This document shows positions 28,013-36,751 of a stretch of DNA of 64,000 nt, in pieces (the stretch's first letter is position 1; each line of letters begins with the position of its first letter). The position numbers were made by a program, and so were the translations under genes. The DNA comes from Brevibacillus laterosporus. Lineage in GTDB: Bacteria; Bacillota; Bacilli; Brevibacillales; Brevibacillaceae. The stretch covers positions 492,501-556,500 of the forward strand of contig CP033464.1 in the NCBI GenBank assembly GCA_007833815.1, given 5' to 3'. The notes under the pieces are model-generated. The model was not told the DNA's origin. It searched no databases and saw only the letters and a program-made list of their open reading frames with translations.

Positions 28013-31000
28013 TACTTTCGCTCCCCTTTTCTTGGCTTATTTGTAGATAGGCCACAAACGTCTCAACAACCGTGAACAACGTAATGCTATGTTGAACAGA
28101 TAAGCTACGCAATTGAAACCCTTTGCGCTCTGCTTGATTTCCTTTTGTGGCGGTGATTAATGCCGTCTGGATTAGTCCTGCTTTCACCAATGCCGTATAA
28201 TCACGTACTCCTTCACTTATTTGTGTAATTTCAATGCCATGGTTGGTCAAATAATGTGCCGTTCCTTCTGTGGCATAGATGTGAATGCCCATCTCTTTTC
28301 GTTCCTTGAGATAAGGTAGTACGCTTGCTTTGTCAGCATCGTTAAGCGAAAGAAATATCCCATCCCCACTAGTTAGCCATTTATTTGTTTGTTCCTTGTA
28401 GGCAAAGGCCTTGCCAAATGCTTCTGATAATGTTCTACCAAGACCTAGTATCTCACCTGTTGATTTCATTTCAGGTCCAAGTGAAGGATCTACACCAACT
28501 AGCTTAGTAGAGGAAAATACAGGTGCTTTGACAACAAAAAAGTCAATGTCTTGTGAAAGTCCTAGCAGATACCCCATCTCTGCCAAACGCTCCCCAAGAG
28601 AAGCTCTCACCGCCAGTTCCACCATCGGAATGTTGGTCACCTTGCTCGTAATCGGCACTGTCCGTGATGCACGCGGATTTACTTCTAATACATAAATGGT
28701 GGAATCCTTTAGTACGAATTGGATATTGATTAATCCAATGGCTTGCATTTCCTTAGCGATCCTCTTGGTATAATGCACCATAATCCGCTTCTGTTGGTCT
28801 GTGAGATGCTGAGCAGGAAACAACGCAATACTATCTCCAGAATGTACCCCTGCTTTCTCAACGTGTTCAAAAATTCCTGGGATTAACACGTCATAGCCAT
28901 CACATACCGCATCAAGCTCCACTTCCATACCCGAGATAAATTGATCTATCAACAACGGAAAGCAACTTCTATCAACTTGTTCATGAATCCAGCTTTGCAT
29001 AGCTGCACGTAGCTCGTTCTCATTATGCACAACCGTCATTCCCTGACCGCCAATGACATACGAAGGACGAAGTAGCACAGGATAGCCGATGCCATTAGCT
29101 ACATGAATCGCCTCTTCAGTGGAATAGACACCTTTCCCCGGTATGTGAGGAATGTTTAGCGTTTGAAGCATCTGATAAAATAGCTCTCGATCCTCAACTC
29201 GCTTCATTTGTTCCAAAGAAGTTCCCAAAACTATCAGCCCCGCTTCTTCCAAAGCACCAGCCAAATTAATAGCAGTCTGCCCACCAAATTGAACAAGTAC
29301 ACCAGCTACTGCTTCTTGCTTAGCTACATGTAGCACATCTTCTACATGCAAAGGTTCAAAGTAAAGATGATCGGCAGTCTCGTAATCGGTACTCACTGTC
29401 TCTGGATTATTGTTGACTACGATGGCTTTCAGTTGCTGTTTTTGCAAAGCCTTAGCTGCATGAACAGAGCAATAATCAAATTCGATGCCTTGCCCGATAC
29501 GGATGGGGCCAGAGCCTAGCACCAATAATTTTTTAGAGGGTAACGGTGCCACTTCATTCTTGCCTTGCCAGGTGGAATAATAATAAGCTGTCTCTGCCTC
29601 AAATTCTCCCGCACACGTATCAACCATGTTATAGACAGGCATGAGGCCCCATTTCTCACGTTTTTTCCAGATTTCACTTACAGGAACATTCATCATCCAA
29701 GCGATAGTCTGATCCGTGAATCCAAGCGCCTTACAATCGCTCAATTCCTCTATGCTCAACGTTTCAAAGCATGATTTCTCCAATCTTTTCTCCCAATGAA
29801 TAATGTGCTCGATATGATCTAAAAAGAAAGAGTCAATCTCTGTTTTAGTGTGAATCTCCTGTACACTCATACCTCGGCGCATGGCTTCTGCTAAAGCAAA
29901 TAAACGAATATCAGTAGCGGTATCCAGAGCCTTCTCCAACTCTTTTGCGGATAGGGACGCAACATCTTTTCTGTACAGGTAGTGACAGCCAATCTCTAAA
30001 GAACGAACGGCCTTTAACAAAGCGGCTTCAAAGGTTCGAGCGATTGCCATCACCTCGCCCGTTGCCTTCATTTGTGTTCCTAGATTACGATCAGCTAATG
30101 GGAATTTATCAAACGGCCAACGTGGAATTTTGACCACCACATAGTCCAGTGCTGGTTCAAAGCTAGCATAGGTATAGCCGGTGATTGGGTTTAGCACCTC
30201 ATCCAAGTGATAGCCTAACGCCAATTTTGCGGCAATTCTCGCAATCGGATAGCCAGTCGCTTTAGAAGCCAAGGCAGAGGAACGGCTGACCCGTGGATTT
30301 ACTTCAATCAAATAATAACGATCTGAATACGGATCCAACGCAAATTGAATATTGCAACCACCCACTACGCCTAACGCCCGAATCACCTTAGTTGAAACAC
30401 TACGCAACATTTGATACTGACGATCTGTTAAGGTTTGAGAAGGTGCTACAACGATACTGTCTCCCGTATGTACACCAACTGGGTCCATATTTTCCATATT
30501 ACAAACGATAATGCAGGTATCATTCTCATCTCGCATGACTTCATATTCAATTTCTTTCCATCCCTTTACACTTCGTTCCACTAACACCTGTTGGATAGGA
30601 CTTGCCGCTAGTCCTTGCTCGGCAATCTGTCCTAGAGCCTGTTGATCAGCAGCAATTCCGCCCCCAGCACCTCCGAGTGTGTAGGCAGGACGTACAATCA
30701 CTGGATAGCCAATCTGATTAGCAAAATGTAAGGCTTCCTCCACAGTACTCACTGTTATACTTTCAGGAACAGGTTCATTAATTTGTTGCATCATGCGTTT
30801 AAATAACTCGCGATCTTCACCATTTTGAATAGCAGTCAAGGGTGTCCCTAGTAAAGCCACCCCATAACGATCTAATACACCTGCCTCGGCCAATTCCACA
30901 GCTAGATTGAGTCCAGTCTGACCGCCTAGTGTTGGCAACAATCCATCTGGTTGTTCCTGTTGAATGATTTTCGTTACAGAAGCCACTGTTAACGGCTCCA

Positions 31001-31196
31001 GAAAGACTTTATCTGCAATCTGTTCATCGGTCATGATGGTAGCTGGATTATTATTCACCAGCACAACTTCCACGCCCTCTTCCTTTAGAGAAAGACACGC
31101 CTGTGCACCTGAATAATCAAACTCTGCTGCCTGCCCAATCACAATCGGCCCTGAACCGATGACTAGTACTTTATGAATGTGTTTCTGCTTAGGCAT
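27957..31196 (-). CDS. carB: Carbamoyl-phosphate synthase large subunit, arginine-linked
   Basis: 1079 residues with two homologous ATP-grasp halves: first VLVIGSGPIVIGQAAEFDYSG, second LLVLGSGPIRIGQGIEFDYC, each followed by GGQT and an allosteric-type C-terminus. Linked with carA, argF and argG, so this is the arginine-specific enzyme rather than PyrAB. The last 18 residues (NEACEDLGSL...) read through the start of argF in another frame; the native end may be slightly earlier. The ATG follows AGGAGCG and overlaps carA by 8 bases. Confidence 0.96.
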   Translation of the reverse strand: MPKQKHIHKVLVIGSGPIVIGQAAEFDYSGAQACLSLKEEGVEVVLVNNNPATIMTDEQIADKVFLEPLTVASVTKIIQQEQPDGLLPTLGGQTGLNLAVELAEAGVLDRYGVALLGTPLTAIQNGEDRELFKRMMQQINEPVPESITVSTVEEALHFANQIGYPVIVRPAYTLGGAGGGIAADQQALGQIAEQGLAASPIQQVLVERSVKGWKEIEYEVMRDENDTCIIVCNMENMDPVGVHTGDSIVVAPSQTLTDRQYQMLRSVSTKVIRALGVVGGCNIQFALDPYSDRYYLIEVNPRVSRSSALASKATGYPIARIAAKLALGYHLDEVLNPITGYTYASFEPALDYVVVKIPRWPFDKFPLADRNLGTQMKATGEVMAIARTFEAALLKAVRSLEIGCHYLYRKDVASLSAKELEKALDTATDIRLFALAEAMRRGMSVQEIHTKTEIDSFFLDHIEHIIHWEKRLEKSCFETLSIEELSDCKALGFTDQTIAWMMNVPVSEIWKKREKWGLMPVYNMVDTCAGEFEAETAYYYSTWQGKNEVAPLPSKKLLVLGSGPIRIGQGIEFDYCSVHAAKALQKQQLKAIVVNNNPETVSTDYETADHLYFEPLHVEDVLHVAKQEAVAGVLVQFGGQTAINLAGALEEAGLIVLGTSLEQMKRVEDRELFYQMLQTLNIPHIPGKGVYSTEEAIHVANGIGYPVLLRPSYVIGGQGMTVVHNENELRAAMQSWIHEQVDRSCFPLLIDQFISGMEVELDAVCDGYDVLIPGIFEHVEKAGVHSGDSIALFPAQHLTDQQKRIMVHYTKRIAKEMQAIGLINIQFVLKDSTIYVLEVNPRASRTVPITSKVTNIPMVELAVRASLGERLAEMGYLLGLSQDIDFFVVKAPVFSSTKLVGVDPSLGPEMKSTGEILGLGRTLSEAFGKAFAYKEQTNKWLTSGDGIFLSLNDADKASVLPYLKERKEMGIHIYATEGTAHYLTNHGIEITQISEGVRDYTALVKAGLIQTALITATKGNQAERKGFQLRSLSVQHSITLFTVVETFVAYLQISQEKGSESNEACEDLGSLCRHSAISL

Positions 31197-32304
31197 AATG
31201 CTTCGCTCCTATCGATTGTACGGACTCCACGAAGGACGTAATAATATGCGAGGTATCATCTGGTCCCGGATGAGCTTCTGGATGGAATTGGACACTCATT
31301 ATTGGCAGGTAAGTATGTCGCATACCTTCCACACTGCCATCATTAACATTGCGGTAGGTTACAATTAGGTTTTGTTTATCTAACCCCTCTTCCTTCACCA
31401 CATAGCCGTGATTCTGAGAAGTCATATATACTTTGCCACTTAACAGTTCTTTCACAGGGTGATTACTTCCTCGATGGCCAAAGGTAAGCCGTTCCGTCTG
31501 TCCACCAAACATCAGCGACAACACTTGATGGCCCAAGCAAATACCTAGCGTCGGCAATGTTCCCGCTAGTTTACGCCATTGCGGACAGTATTGTCGCAAT
31601 TGCTCTGGATTACCAGGACCATTGGAGAAGACGATGCCATCTGGTTGCATTGTTTTAATCTCCTCGACACAAGTCTGATATGGTACCACCGTTACCTTGC
31701 AACCAAGCTTTAGCAGGGATTGCAGGATGGAGTGTTTCATGCCCAAATCAATGACAACAATATGCTCACCTTCTCCTCGATAGGTAATGGAGCGGGTTCT
31801 GGAAACATTAGCTACCGAGATTCGTTCCTCATGACGAAGCTTGTGCTGGACAATTTCTTCCGTTGTCATAGGTTGATCAGCGAGCACTCCATAAAGTAGG
31901 CCACCCTGACGCACCTTTTGTGTAATAGATCTGGTGTCCACTCCAGCTAAAATAGGAAAACCAAACTGTTTAGCAGCAGCATCTAAAGATAGCTGTGAAC
32001 GGAAATGACTAGGCTTTTGACAAAGTTGGCTGACAACCATGCCTGACAGAGCAGGCTGAATGGACTCATGATCTAATTCATTAACCCCATAATTGCCAAT
32101 CAATGGATAGGTAAAGGTGACGATCTGACCACAAAAGGAAGGGTCGCTCATCACTTCCTGATAACCGGTCATTCCTGTATGAAAAACCACTTCTCCGTAT
32201 GAAGCGAGTGGGGCTCCGTATAATTGTCCCGTGTATACTTCTCCGTTCTCTAACGTAAGAAACCCTTTATTATTACTCTGTAAACACTTATCCACCACAG
32301 TCAT
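31189..32304 (-). CDS. carA: Carbamoyl-phosphate synthase small subunit, arginine-linked
   Basis: 371 residues. N-terminal CPSase small domain (FLTLENGEVYTGQLYGA, TGYQEVMSDPSF) and a C-terminal class I amidotransferase with Cys in LGICLGHQVLSLMFGG and His-Glu in VQFHPEAHPGPDD. It supplies ammonia to CarB. The ATG at 32304 is very close to AGGAG; a GTG two codons on (32298) has better spacing. Preceded by its own ArgR-box promoter, so it starts a second arginine unit. Confidence 0.95.
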   Translation of the reverse strand: MTVVDKCLQSNNKGFLTLENGEVYTGQLYGAPLASYGEVVFHTGMTGYQEVMSDPSFCGQIVTFTYPLIGNYGVNELDHESIQPALSGMVVSQLCQKPSHFRSQLSLDAAAKQFGFPILAGVDTRSITQKVRQGGLLYGVLADQPMTTEEIVQHKLRHEERISVANVSRTRSITYRGEGEHIVVIDLGMKHSILQSLLKLGCKVTVVPYQTCVEEIKTMQPDGIVFSNGPGNPEQLRQYCPQWRKLAGTLPTLGICLGHQVLSLMFGGQTERLTFGHRGSNHPVKELLSGKVYMTSQNHGYVVKEEGLDKQNLIVTYRNVNDGSVEGMRHTYLPIMSVQFHPEAHPGPDDTSHIITSFVESVQSIGAKHYA

Positions 32305-32339
32305 CTCCTATCCTGATTAAATTCCGATCAATCTATTTT

Positions 32340-32397
32340 CATGAATATATATTCGTTATTTTTGTATAATAATACATTCACTCCAAAAAAAATGCAA
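32340..32397 (-). promoter_or_regulatory. carA promoter with two ArgR-type (ARG) boxes
   Basis: On the minus strand TTGCAT (32392-32397), 17 bases, and TATTAT (32369-32374) form a promoter. Two palindromes overlap or follow the -10: TGTATAATAATACA (32363-32376, plus-strand reading) and an 18-base site CATGAATATATATTCGTT (32340-32357) close to the ArgR consensus wNTGAATwwwwATTCANw. Paired boxes suit a hexameric ArgR/AhrC repressor. The regulator gene itself is not in the window. Confidence 0.75.
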
Positions 32398-32433
32398 CGA
32401 CTTTTCTGAATTAAATCAAAAATCATTGCATTT
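32385..32433 (-). terminator. Terminator after argD
   Basis: Minus-strand stem AAATGCAATGA / TCGTTGCATTT (11 bp, one G-U) with a long loop that can pair further, followed by eight T. The T-run is also the spacer start of the carA promoter, so the argCBD and carAB units abut with no wasted sequence. Confidence 0.8.
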
Positions 32434-32455
32434 GCGTTTCTAATATGCGATTGTA

Positions 32456-33643
32456 TCAAGCTTTTGTTAATTCCAGAATCTCTTTCAGCACGATAATTAA
32501 TTGATCGATTTCTGCTTTTTGTATGACAAGCGCTGGCAATAACCGTATGACATTTGGACCCGCTTGTAATAGTAATACTCCTTTTTGCTGAGCCGTTTTT
32601 AAATAAGTGCCTACCTCACCATTCATTTCTATACCAACCATCAATCCTAGCCCGCGTACCCCTTTTATTTGATCGGAATATTGCTTTGCTAATTCTCCAA
32701 GAGCACCAAGCAAATACTGGCTCAGCTCTTTTACGTGGGGTAAAATATTCTGTTGTTCCATCTCCAAAAGTGTTGCCATTCCAGCTGTTGTAGCTAGCTG
32801 ATTGCCACCAAAAGTAGTTCCATGCGAGCCCGGAGAAAAGGCAGCTGCTACCGCTTCCGTTGCTATCATTGCCCCAATAGGAAATCCACTCCCTAAACCT
32901 TTAGCCAATGTAACCACATCAGGGATGATTCCATAATGCTGATAGCTAAACCATTCCCCGGTTCGACCAATACCTGTTTGTACTTCATCTATCATGAACA
33001 AGATCTCATTCTGCTTGCACCAATCGTATAATTCAGTCACAAAGTCCGCTGATGCTGGATGTACACCACCTTCCCCTTGTACCAGTTCTAGCAATACCGC
33101 ACACGTCCGGTTTGTAGCTGCTTTTTTCACTGCCTCTACATCCCCATATGGCACAGTGATAAAACCAGCGGGTAAAGGGGAGAAGCCCTCTTTCACCTTT
33201 TGCTGACCAGTAGCCGTTAATGTGGCTAGCGTTCTGCCATGAAAGGACTGTCCAAACGTAATGATTTCAAAACGATCCTCACCCTTACTTTTTTGTGCAT
33301 AACGTCGAGCCACTTTAATCGCTGCTTCATTTGCTTCCGCACCGCTATTACAAAAGAAGACTTGATCCAATCCAGACAGCTCAGCTAGTTTTTGCCCTAA
33401 CTCTTCTTGCAACGGCTGTTGCGTTAAATTAGAACTATGCCATAAGGTATCTAGCTGTTGATGTAATTTGGCTGTTACTGCGGGAGGACAATGCCCCAAC
33501 GATGTTACGCCGATGCCTGAGGTACAATCTAAGTACATTTTACCTGTATGATCCCAGACCGTGGTACCGCTTCCTTTAGCAATCGTGACATCCCAACGTG
33601 CATAAGTATTCATAACATGCGTTTTTTCTGTATAAACTGTCAT
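32456..33643 (-). CDS. argD: Acetylornithine aminotransferase
   Basis: 395-residue class III PLP enzyme that makes N-acetylornithine from the semialdehyde. The Schiff-base Lys lies in LAKGLGSGFPIGAM, the cofactor Asp in LFMIDEVQTGIGRTGE, and FCNSGAEANEAAIKVAR binds PLP phosphate. Starts at ATG 33643 after AAGGAGAG. Last gene of the argC-argB-argD unit. Confidence 0.95.
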   Translation of the reverse strand: MTVYTEKTHVMNTYARWDVTIAKGSGTTVWDHTGKMYLDCTSGIGVTSLGHCPPAVTAKLHQQLDTLWHSSNLTQQPLQEELGQKLAELSGLDQVFFCNSGAEANEAAIKVARRYAQKSKGEDRFEIITFGQSFHGRTLATLTATGQQKVKEGFSPLPAGFITVPYGDVEAVKKAATNRTCAVLLELVQGEGGVHPASADFVTELYDWCKQNEILFMIDEVQTGIGRTGEWFSYQHYGIIPDVVTLAKGLGSGFPIGAMIATEAVAAAFSPGSHGTTFGGNQLATTAGMATLLEMEQQNILPHVKELSQYLLGALGELAKQYSDQIKGVRGLGLMVGIEMNGEVGTYLKTAQQKGVLLLQAGPNVIRLLPALVIQKAEIDQLIIVLKEILELTKA

Positions 33644-33665
33644 AACTCATCTCTCTCCTTTTTAT

Positions 33666-34502
33666 CTATAAAAATTCTTCTGAAGCTAGGTTCTGTGAAT
33701 CCTTTCCTCGTGAATTTTCTTCTGAAATGGAAGTACCCACTACCATTCCGTTTGCCAAACCATCTAGTGTCTCTACCTCTCCCTTACAAATCACAACTTC
33801 CTGGACTCCCTGTGCAAGTGCATCCAAAGCTGCTTGAACTTTCGGAATCATTCCACCTGTAATGATTTGGTTCTTCATCATTACATGGATATCCTCAGTC
33901 GTGACGGTTGGCATCAGTTGTTTTTCTCCTAGCTCATTCTCTGCCCAAATTCCTGGAACATCCGTTAACATCAGTAATTGTTTCGCACCTAGAGCAGATG
34001 CGATTGCCCCTGCCACTGTATCTGCATTGCAGTTATATCGCGTTCCACCATCCTCTGATACAGCAATTGGTGACACCACTGGGATATACCCGTTTGAAAG
34101 TAACAGTTGAAGTGGGGCTTGGTTTACCTCTGTAATTTTGCCTACCAATCCTAATCCATCAGCTTTCTGTTCGGCTTGCAACAAGGAACCATCTACCCCA
34201 CTCAATCCCCACGCTTTTCCACCTGCATGCAATAGCTTCCGAACCACCGCTTTATTCGTTATACCACTTAGCACCATTTCGGCCGCTATCATGGTAGGTT
34301 CATCGGTAACTCGTAATCCGTTAGAAAAGATAGCTTCAATCTGCAATTGGTCTAGCAACTGATTTATCGCAGGGCCACCCCCATGTACAATCACAATAGA
34401 CCTGCCTTCAGCTTGCATTCTAGCAAGCTTGTTGTAGAAAGATTCAGGCAATTGCTCCAGCATACTTCCACCACATTTGATTACCATAACCTCATTTAGC
34501 AT
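33666..34502 (-). CDS. argB: N-acetylglutamate kinase
   Basis: 278 residues of the amino-acid kinase fold: VIKCGGSML at the N-terminus, IVHGGGPAINQLL for N-acetylglutamate and ATP, NCNADTVAGAIASAL and ITGGMIPKVQAAL. About 20 residues longer at the C-terminus than B. subtilis ArgB. In B. subtilis argJ separates argC and argB; here argB follows argC after only 68 bases. Confidence 0.95.
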   Translation of the reverse strand: MLNEVMVIKCGGSMLEQLPESFYNKLARMQAEGRSIVIVHGGGPAINQLLDQLQIEAIFSNGLRVTDEPTMIAAEMVLSGITNKAVVRKLLHAGGKAWGLSGVDGSLLQAEQKADGLGLVGKITEVNQAPLQLLLSNGYIPVVSPIAVSEDGGTRYNCNADTVAGAIASALGAKQLLMLTDVPGIWAENELGEKQLMPTVTTEDIHVMMKNQIITGGMIPKVQAALDALAQGVQEVVICKGEVETLDGLANGMVVGTSISEENSRGKDSQNLASEEFL

Positions 34503-34570
34503 CTAATAGTCTCCTATTCATATGTAGTCGACCTAGAATGCCTTACTTCATTCAAGGTCATTGATCATCA

Positions 34571-35623
34571 TTACGGATATAGAGCATGTACAGGTAAACC
34601 CAACGTCTCTTCAAACCCAAACAACAAATTCATATTCTGGACTGCCTGCCCTGCGGCACCTTTAACCATGTTATCTATAACAGATAAAATGACAATGCGC
34701 CCCGTTCTTTCATCCAAATGAAGGGCTACATCGCAGTAATTTGTCCCAAGTACCTCTTTCGTACGTGGATAGGAACCAAAAGGTCTAACCCGAACAAAAG
34801 GGGCATGCTGATATGCATTTTCATAAAGCTCTTGCAAGCTTTCCACTATGTGAGCGACATCCTTACTTTTATCTAAACTAACATAACTAGTAGCTAAAAT
34901 CCCTCTTGTCATCGGTACAAGATGCGGGGTAAATTGAATGGTTATTTCCTTCTTCGTCATATGCAAAATTTCCTGTTCGATCTCTGGCGTATGCTGATGC
35001 TGTCCTACTTTATAAGCATGAAAGCTATCGTTTAATTCACTGAAATGTACACCTAGTGAAGCCCCACGCCCAGCACCCGATACTCCTGATTTAGCATCAA
35101 CAATAATGCTGTCGGGTTTAATCCACTCCGTTTGAAGAATGGGTAGAAGTGCAAGTAAGGTAGCAGTAGGATAGCAGCCTGGATTAGCAACTACCGAAGC
35201 TTCCCTCAATTTTGATTTGTTCCATTCTGGCAAACCATAGACAGCCTGTTGTAAAACACTTTCCGCTGCTGGCGATTTTTTATACCACTCTTTGTAAGCT
35301 TGAGGAGAGTGTAGCCTGAGATCACCAGATAAATCGATAACCTTCACTCCTTCCTTAATTAAAGCAGGTGTTATTTCAGCACTAACCCCAGCAGGCGTCG
35401 CTAAAAACACTAAATCATTCTCCTGAGCAATTTCCTCTGGTTGAATGCCCTTTAAAGCAGGTAAATCTGCACCCTGCAAATGAGGAAAATAATCCGTTAA
35501 CGACTTTCCTTCTGCTGAACTAGAATATAGACTATGTATGTTTATCTCAGGATGTTGCAATAAGATACGAATGAGTTCAATACCACTATATCCAGTAGCT
35601 CCAATAATCCCAATACGTTTCAT
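34571..35623 (-). CDS. argC: N-acetyl-gamma-glutamyl-phosphate reductase
   Basis: 350 residues. Rossmann start IGIIGATGYSGIELIR and the catalytic Cys motif VVANPGCYPTATLLALLP. The ATG at 35623 sits 8 bases after AGGAG; a GTG at 35632 opens the same frame. First gene of the argCBD unit behind an ArgR-box promoter. Confidence 0.96.
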   Translation of the reverse strand: MKRIGIIGATGYSGIELIRILLQHPEINIHSLYSSSAEGKSLTDYFPHLQGADLPALKGIQPEEIAQENDLVFLATPAGVSAEITPALIKEGVKVIDLSGDLRLHSPQAYKEWYKKSPAAESVLQQAVYGLPEWNKSKLREASVVANPGCYPTATLLALLPILQTEWIKPDSIIVDAKSGVSGAGRGASLGVHFSELNDSFHAYKVGQHQHTPEIEQEILHMTKKEITIQFTPHLVPMTRGILATSYVSLDKSKDVAHIVESLQELYENAYQHAPFVRVRPFGSYPRTKEVLGTNYCDVALHLDERTGRIVILSVIDNMVKGAAGQAVQNMNLLFGFEETLGLPVHALYP

Positions 35624-35644
35624 CGCTCTCACTCCTAGATTTTA

Positions 35645-35679
35645 TGTATAAATATACATTTATAATAATAAAAGTTCAA
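35645..35679 (-). promoter_or_regulatory. argC promoter with ArgR-type box on the -10
   Basis: Minus-strand TTGAAC (35674-35679), a 17-base spacer and TATATT (35651-35656). The -10 is embedded in the palindrome TGTATAAATATACA (35645-35658), a good half-match to ArgR operators. Repression by arginine through ArgR is the expected mode (inference from motif). Confidence 0.72.
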
Positions 35680-35702
35680 ACAGATTACAAATATTTTTTT
35701 GT

Positions 35703-35734
35703 ATAAAAAGGATGAGACCCACAGGACCTCATCC
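35703..35734 (-). terminator. Terminator after the cytochrome c551 gene
   Basis: Minus-strand stem GGATGAG / CTCATCC (arms 35728-35734 and 35710-35716) with partial inner pairing, then TTTTTATAC; 12 bases after the stop. Confidence 0.75.
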
Positions 35735-35745
35735 AATTCTTCTGT

Positions 35746-36093
35746 CTATTTCTTTTCTGCTAACCAAGCTGCAATACTTTCTGCATCTTCACCTTTAGCC
35801 ATATTGGCTGGCATGCTACCTTTTCCACTTTTAATGATCTCCAAAATTTCATCTTTACTGTATATACTACCTATTGTTTCCAAGGAAGGACCAGTTGCCC
35901 CTTTTAAGTCCACACCATGGCAGCCAATACAGCTACTTTGTTTAAATTTTTCTTCTCCTGCTGATGCTGTCGCTGTGTCTCCACTTGCCTGCTCTGCTGG
36001 TTTGTCAGGTGCTGGTTGCGACTGTTGTCCACCACAGGCGGTTAAGCCAACAGCAAGTGCTCCTACCATCAATACAGTTACTAAACGTTTCAT
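35746..36093 (-). CDS. cccB: Membrane-anchored cytochrome c551 lipoprotein
   Basis: 115 residues. A lipoprotein signal (VLMVGALAVGLTAC, lipobox LTAC) anchors the protein outside the membrane; a Gln/Pro/Ala/Ser-rich linker precedes a small c-type haem domain with CIGCH and a distal Met in GSMPANM. Electron carrier for terminal oxidases. B. subtilis cccB lies in the same neighbourhood, between prfB and ftsE, supporting the name. The ATG follows GGGAGGC. Confidence 0.9.
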   Translation of the reverse strand: MKRLVTVLMVGALAVGLTACGGQQSQPAPDKPAEQASGDTATASAGEEKFKQSSCIGCHGVDLKGATGPSLETIGSIYSKDEILEIIKSGKGSMPANMAKGEDAESIAAWLAEKK

Positions 36094-36417
36094 TTTTTTG
36101 ATTGCCTCCCTTTCTTTGCAACTAAAAATAGGTACAAACGATCAGCAGACTATATAGTCATTACCGTTTGTACCTGTGTTACTTCACTTGCATCTCTGTT
36201 TTTACCATTAGCTAAGCTACATCCAATTGGTGTAATTTGCTAAATGTAGTATATCATAGTAGTATGCGTTTTCTAAGAATTCTATATCAGTGTTCATAAG
36301 ATTGTAAAACATTTTAGAAAAGAGCAATATATCAAAACTGTCAAATTAAAAAGAATCTACAAAAAGACATGAAAAAACGCTTTTGCATATTTGCAAAAGC
36401 GTTCGCTGTTCTTATAT
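36094..36417. other. Leader region of cccB and 3' flank of the tRNA genes
   Basis: 324 bases. Contains a perfect 11-bp inverted repeat AGGTACAAACG / CGTTTGTACCT (36130-36140, 36165-36175) enclosing the 12-base palindrome GACTATATAGTC (36148-36159), ending 36 bases before the cccB ATG. On the minus strand it is followed by ATTTTTAG, so it may be an attenuator or operator. At the right end is the tRNA terminator. The remaining AT-rich part shows no gene. Confidence 0.5.
36370..36403 (-). terminator. Terminator of the tRNA-Leu pair
   Basis: Perfect 12-bp stem AACGCTTTTGCA / TGCAAAAGCGTT (36376-36387, 36392-36403) followed by TTTTC on the minus strand, 14 bases after the last tRNA. Confidence 0.88.
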
Positions 36418-36503
36418 GGTGCCGAAGACCGGACTTGAACCGGTACGGGAATGCTCCCGACAGATTTTAAGTCTGTTGCGTCTGCCTATTCCGCCACTCC
36501 GGC
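36418..36503 (-). tRNA. tRNA-Leu (anticodon UAA)
   Basis: 86 bases with encoded CCA. Acceptor GCCGGAG pairs with CTTCGGC; T-arm ACCGG-TTCAAGT-CCGGT; the anticodon stem CAGA/TCTG presents CTTAAAA, anticodon UAA reading UUA. A long variable arm (CGGGAGCATTCCCG) is typical of class II tRNA-Leu. Confidence 0.97.
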
Positions 36504-36520
36504 ACAAAAGTAAGAATAAT

Positions 36521-36603
36521 TGGTGCGGGTGGAGGGACTTGAACCCCCACGGTCGCCCGCCAGAACCTAAATCTGGTGCGTCTGCCAATTCCGCCACACC
36601 CGC
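36521..36603 (-). tRNA. tRNA-Leu (anticodon UAG)
   Basis: 83 bases with encoded CCA. Acceptor GCGGGTG; anticodon stem CCAGA/TCTGG with loop TTTAGGT, anticodon UAG reading CUA/CUN; variable arm CGGGCGACCG. It lies 17 bases upstream of the UAA tRNA, so the two are likely cotranscribed. Confidence 0.97.
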
Positions 36604-36751
36604 ATCGTATGACTTCTATAGTCTAACATAGCAATCTAGGAAATGCAATACTTTTTCTGTTTTCTTTTTTATTCTGCTTATCTAGTAAGAGAGAGGCTGA
36701 AAAAATCTAGCATTCTTCAGCCCTCTCTGCTGATAACCTAGTAACTATTTT

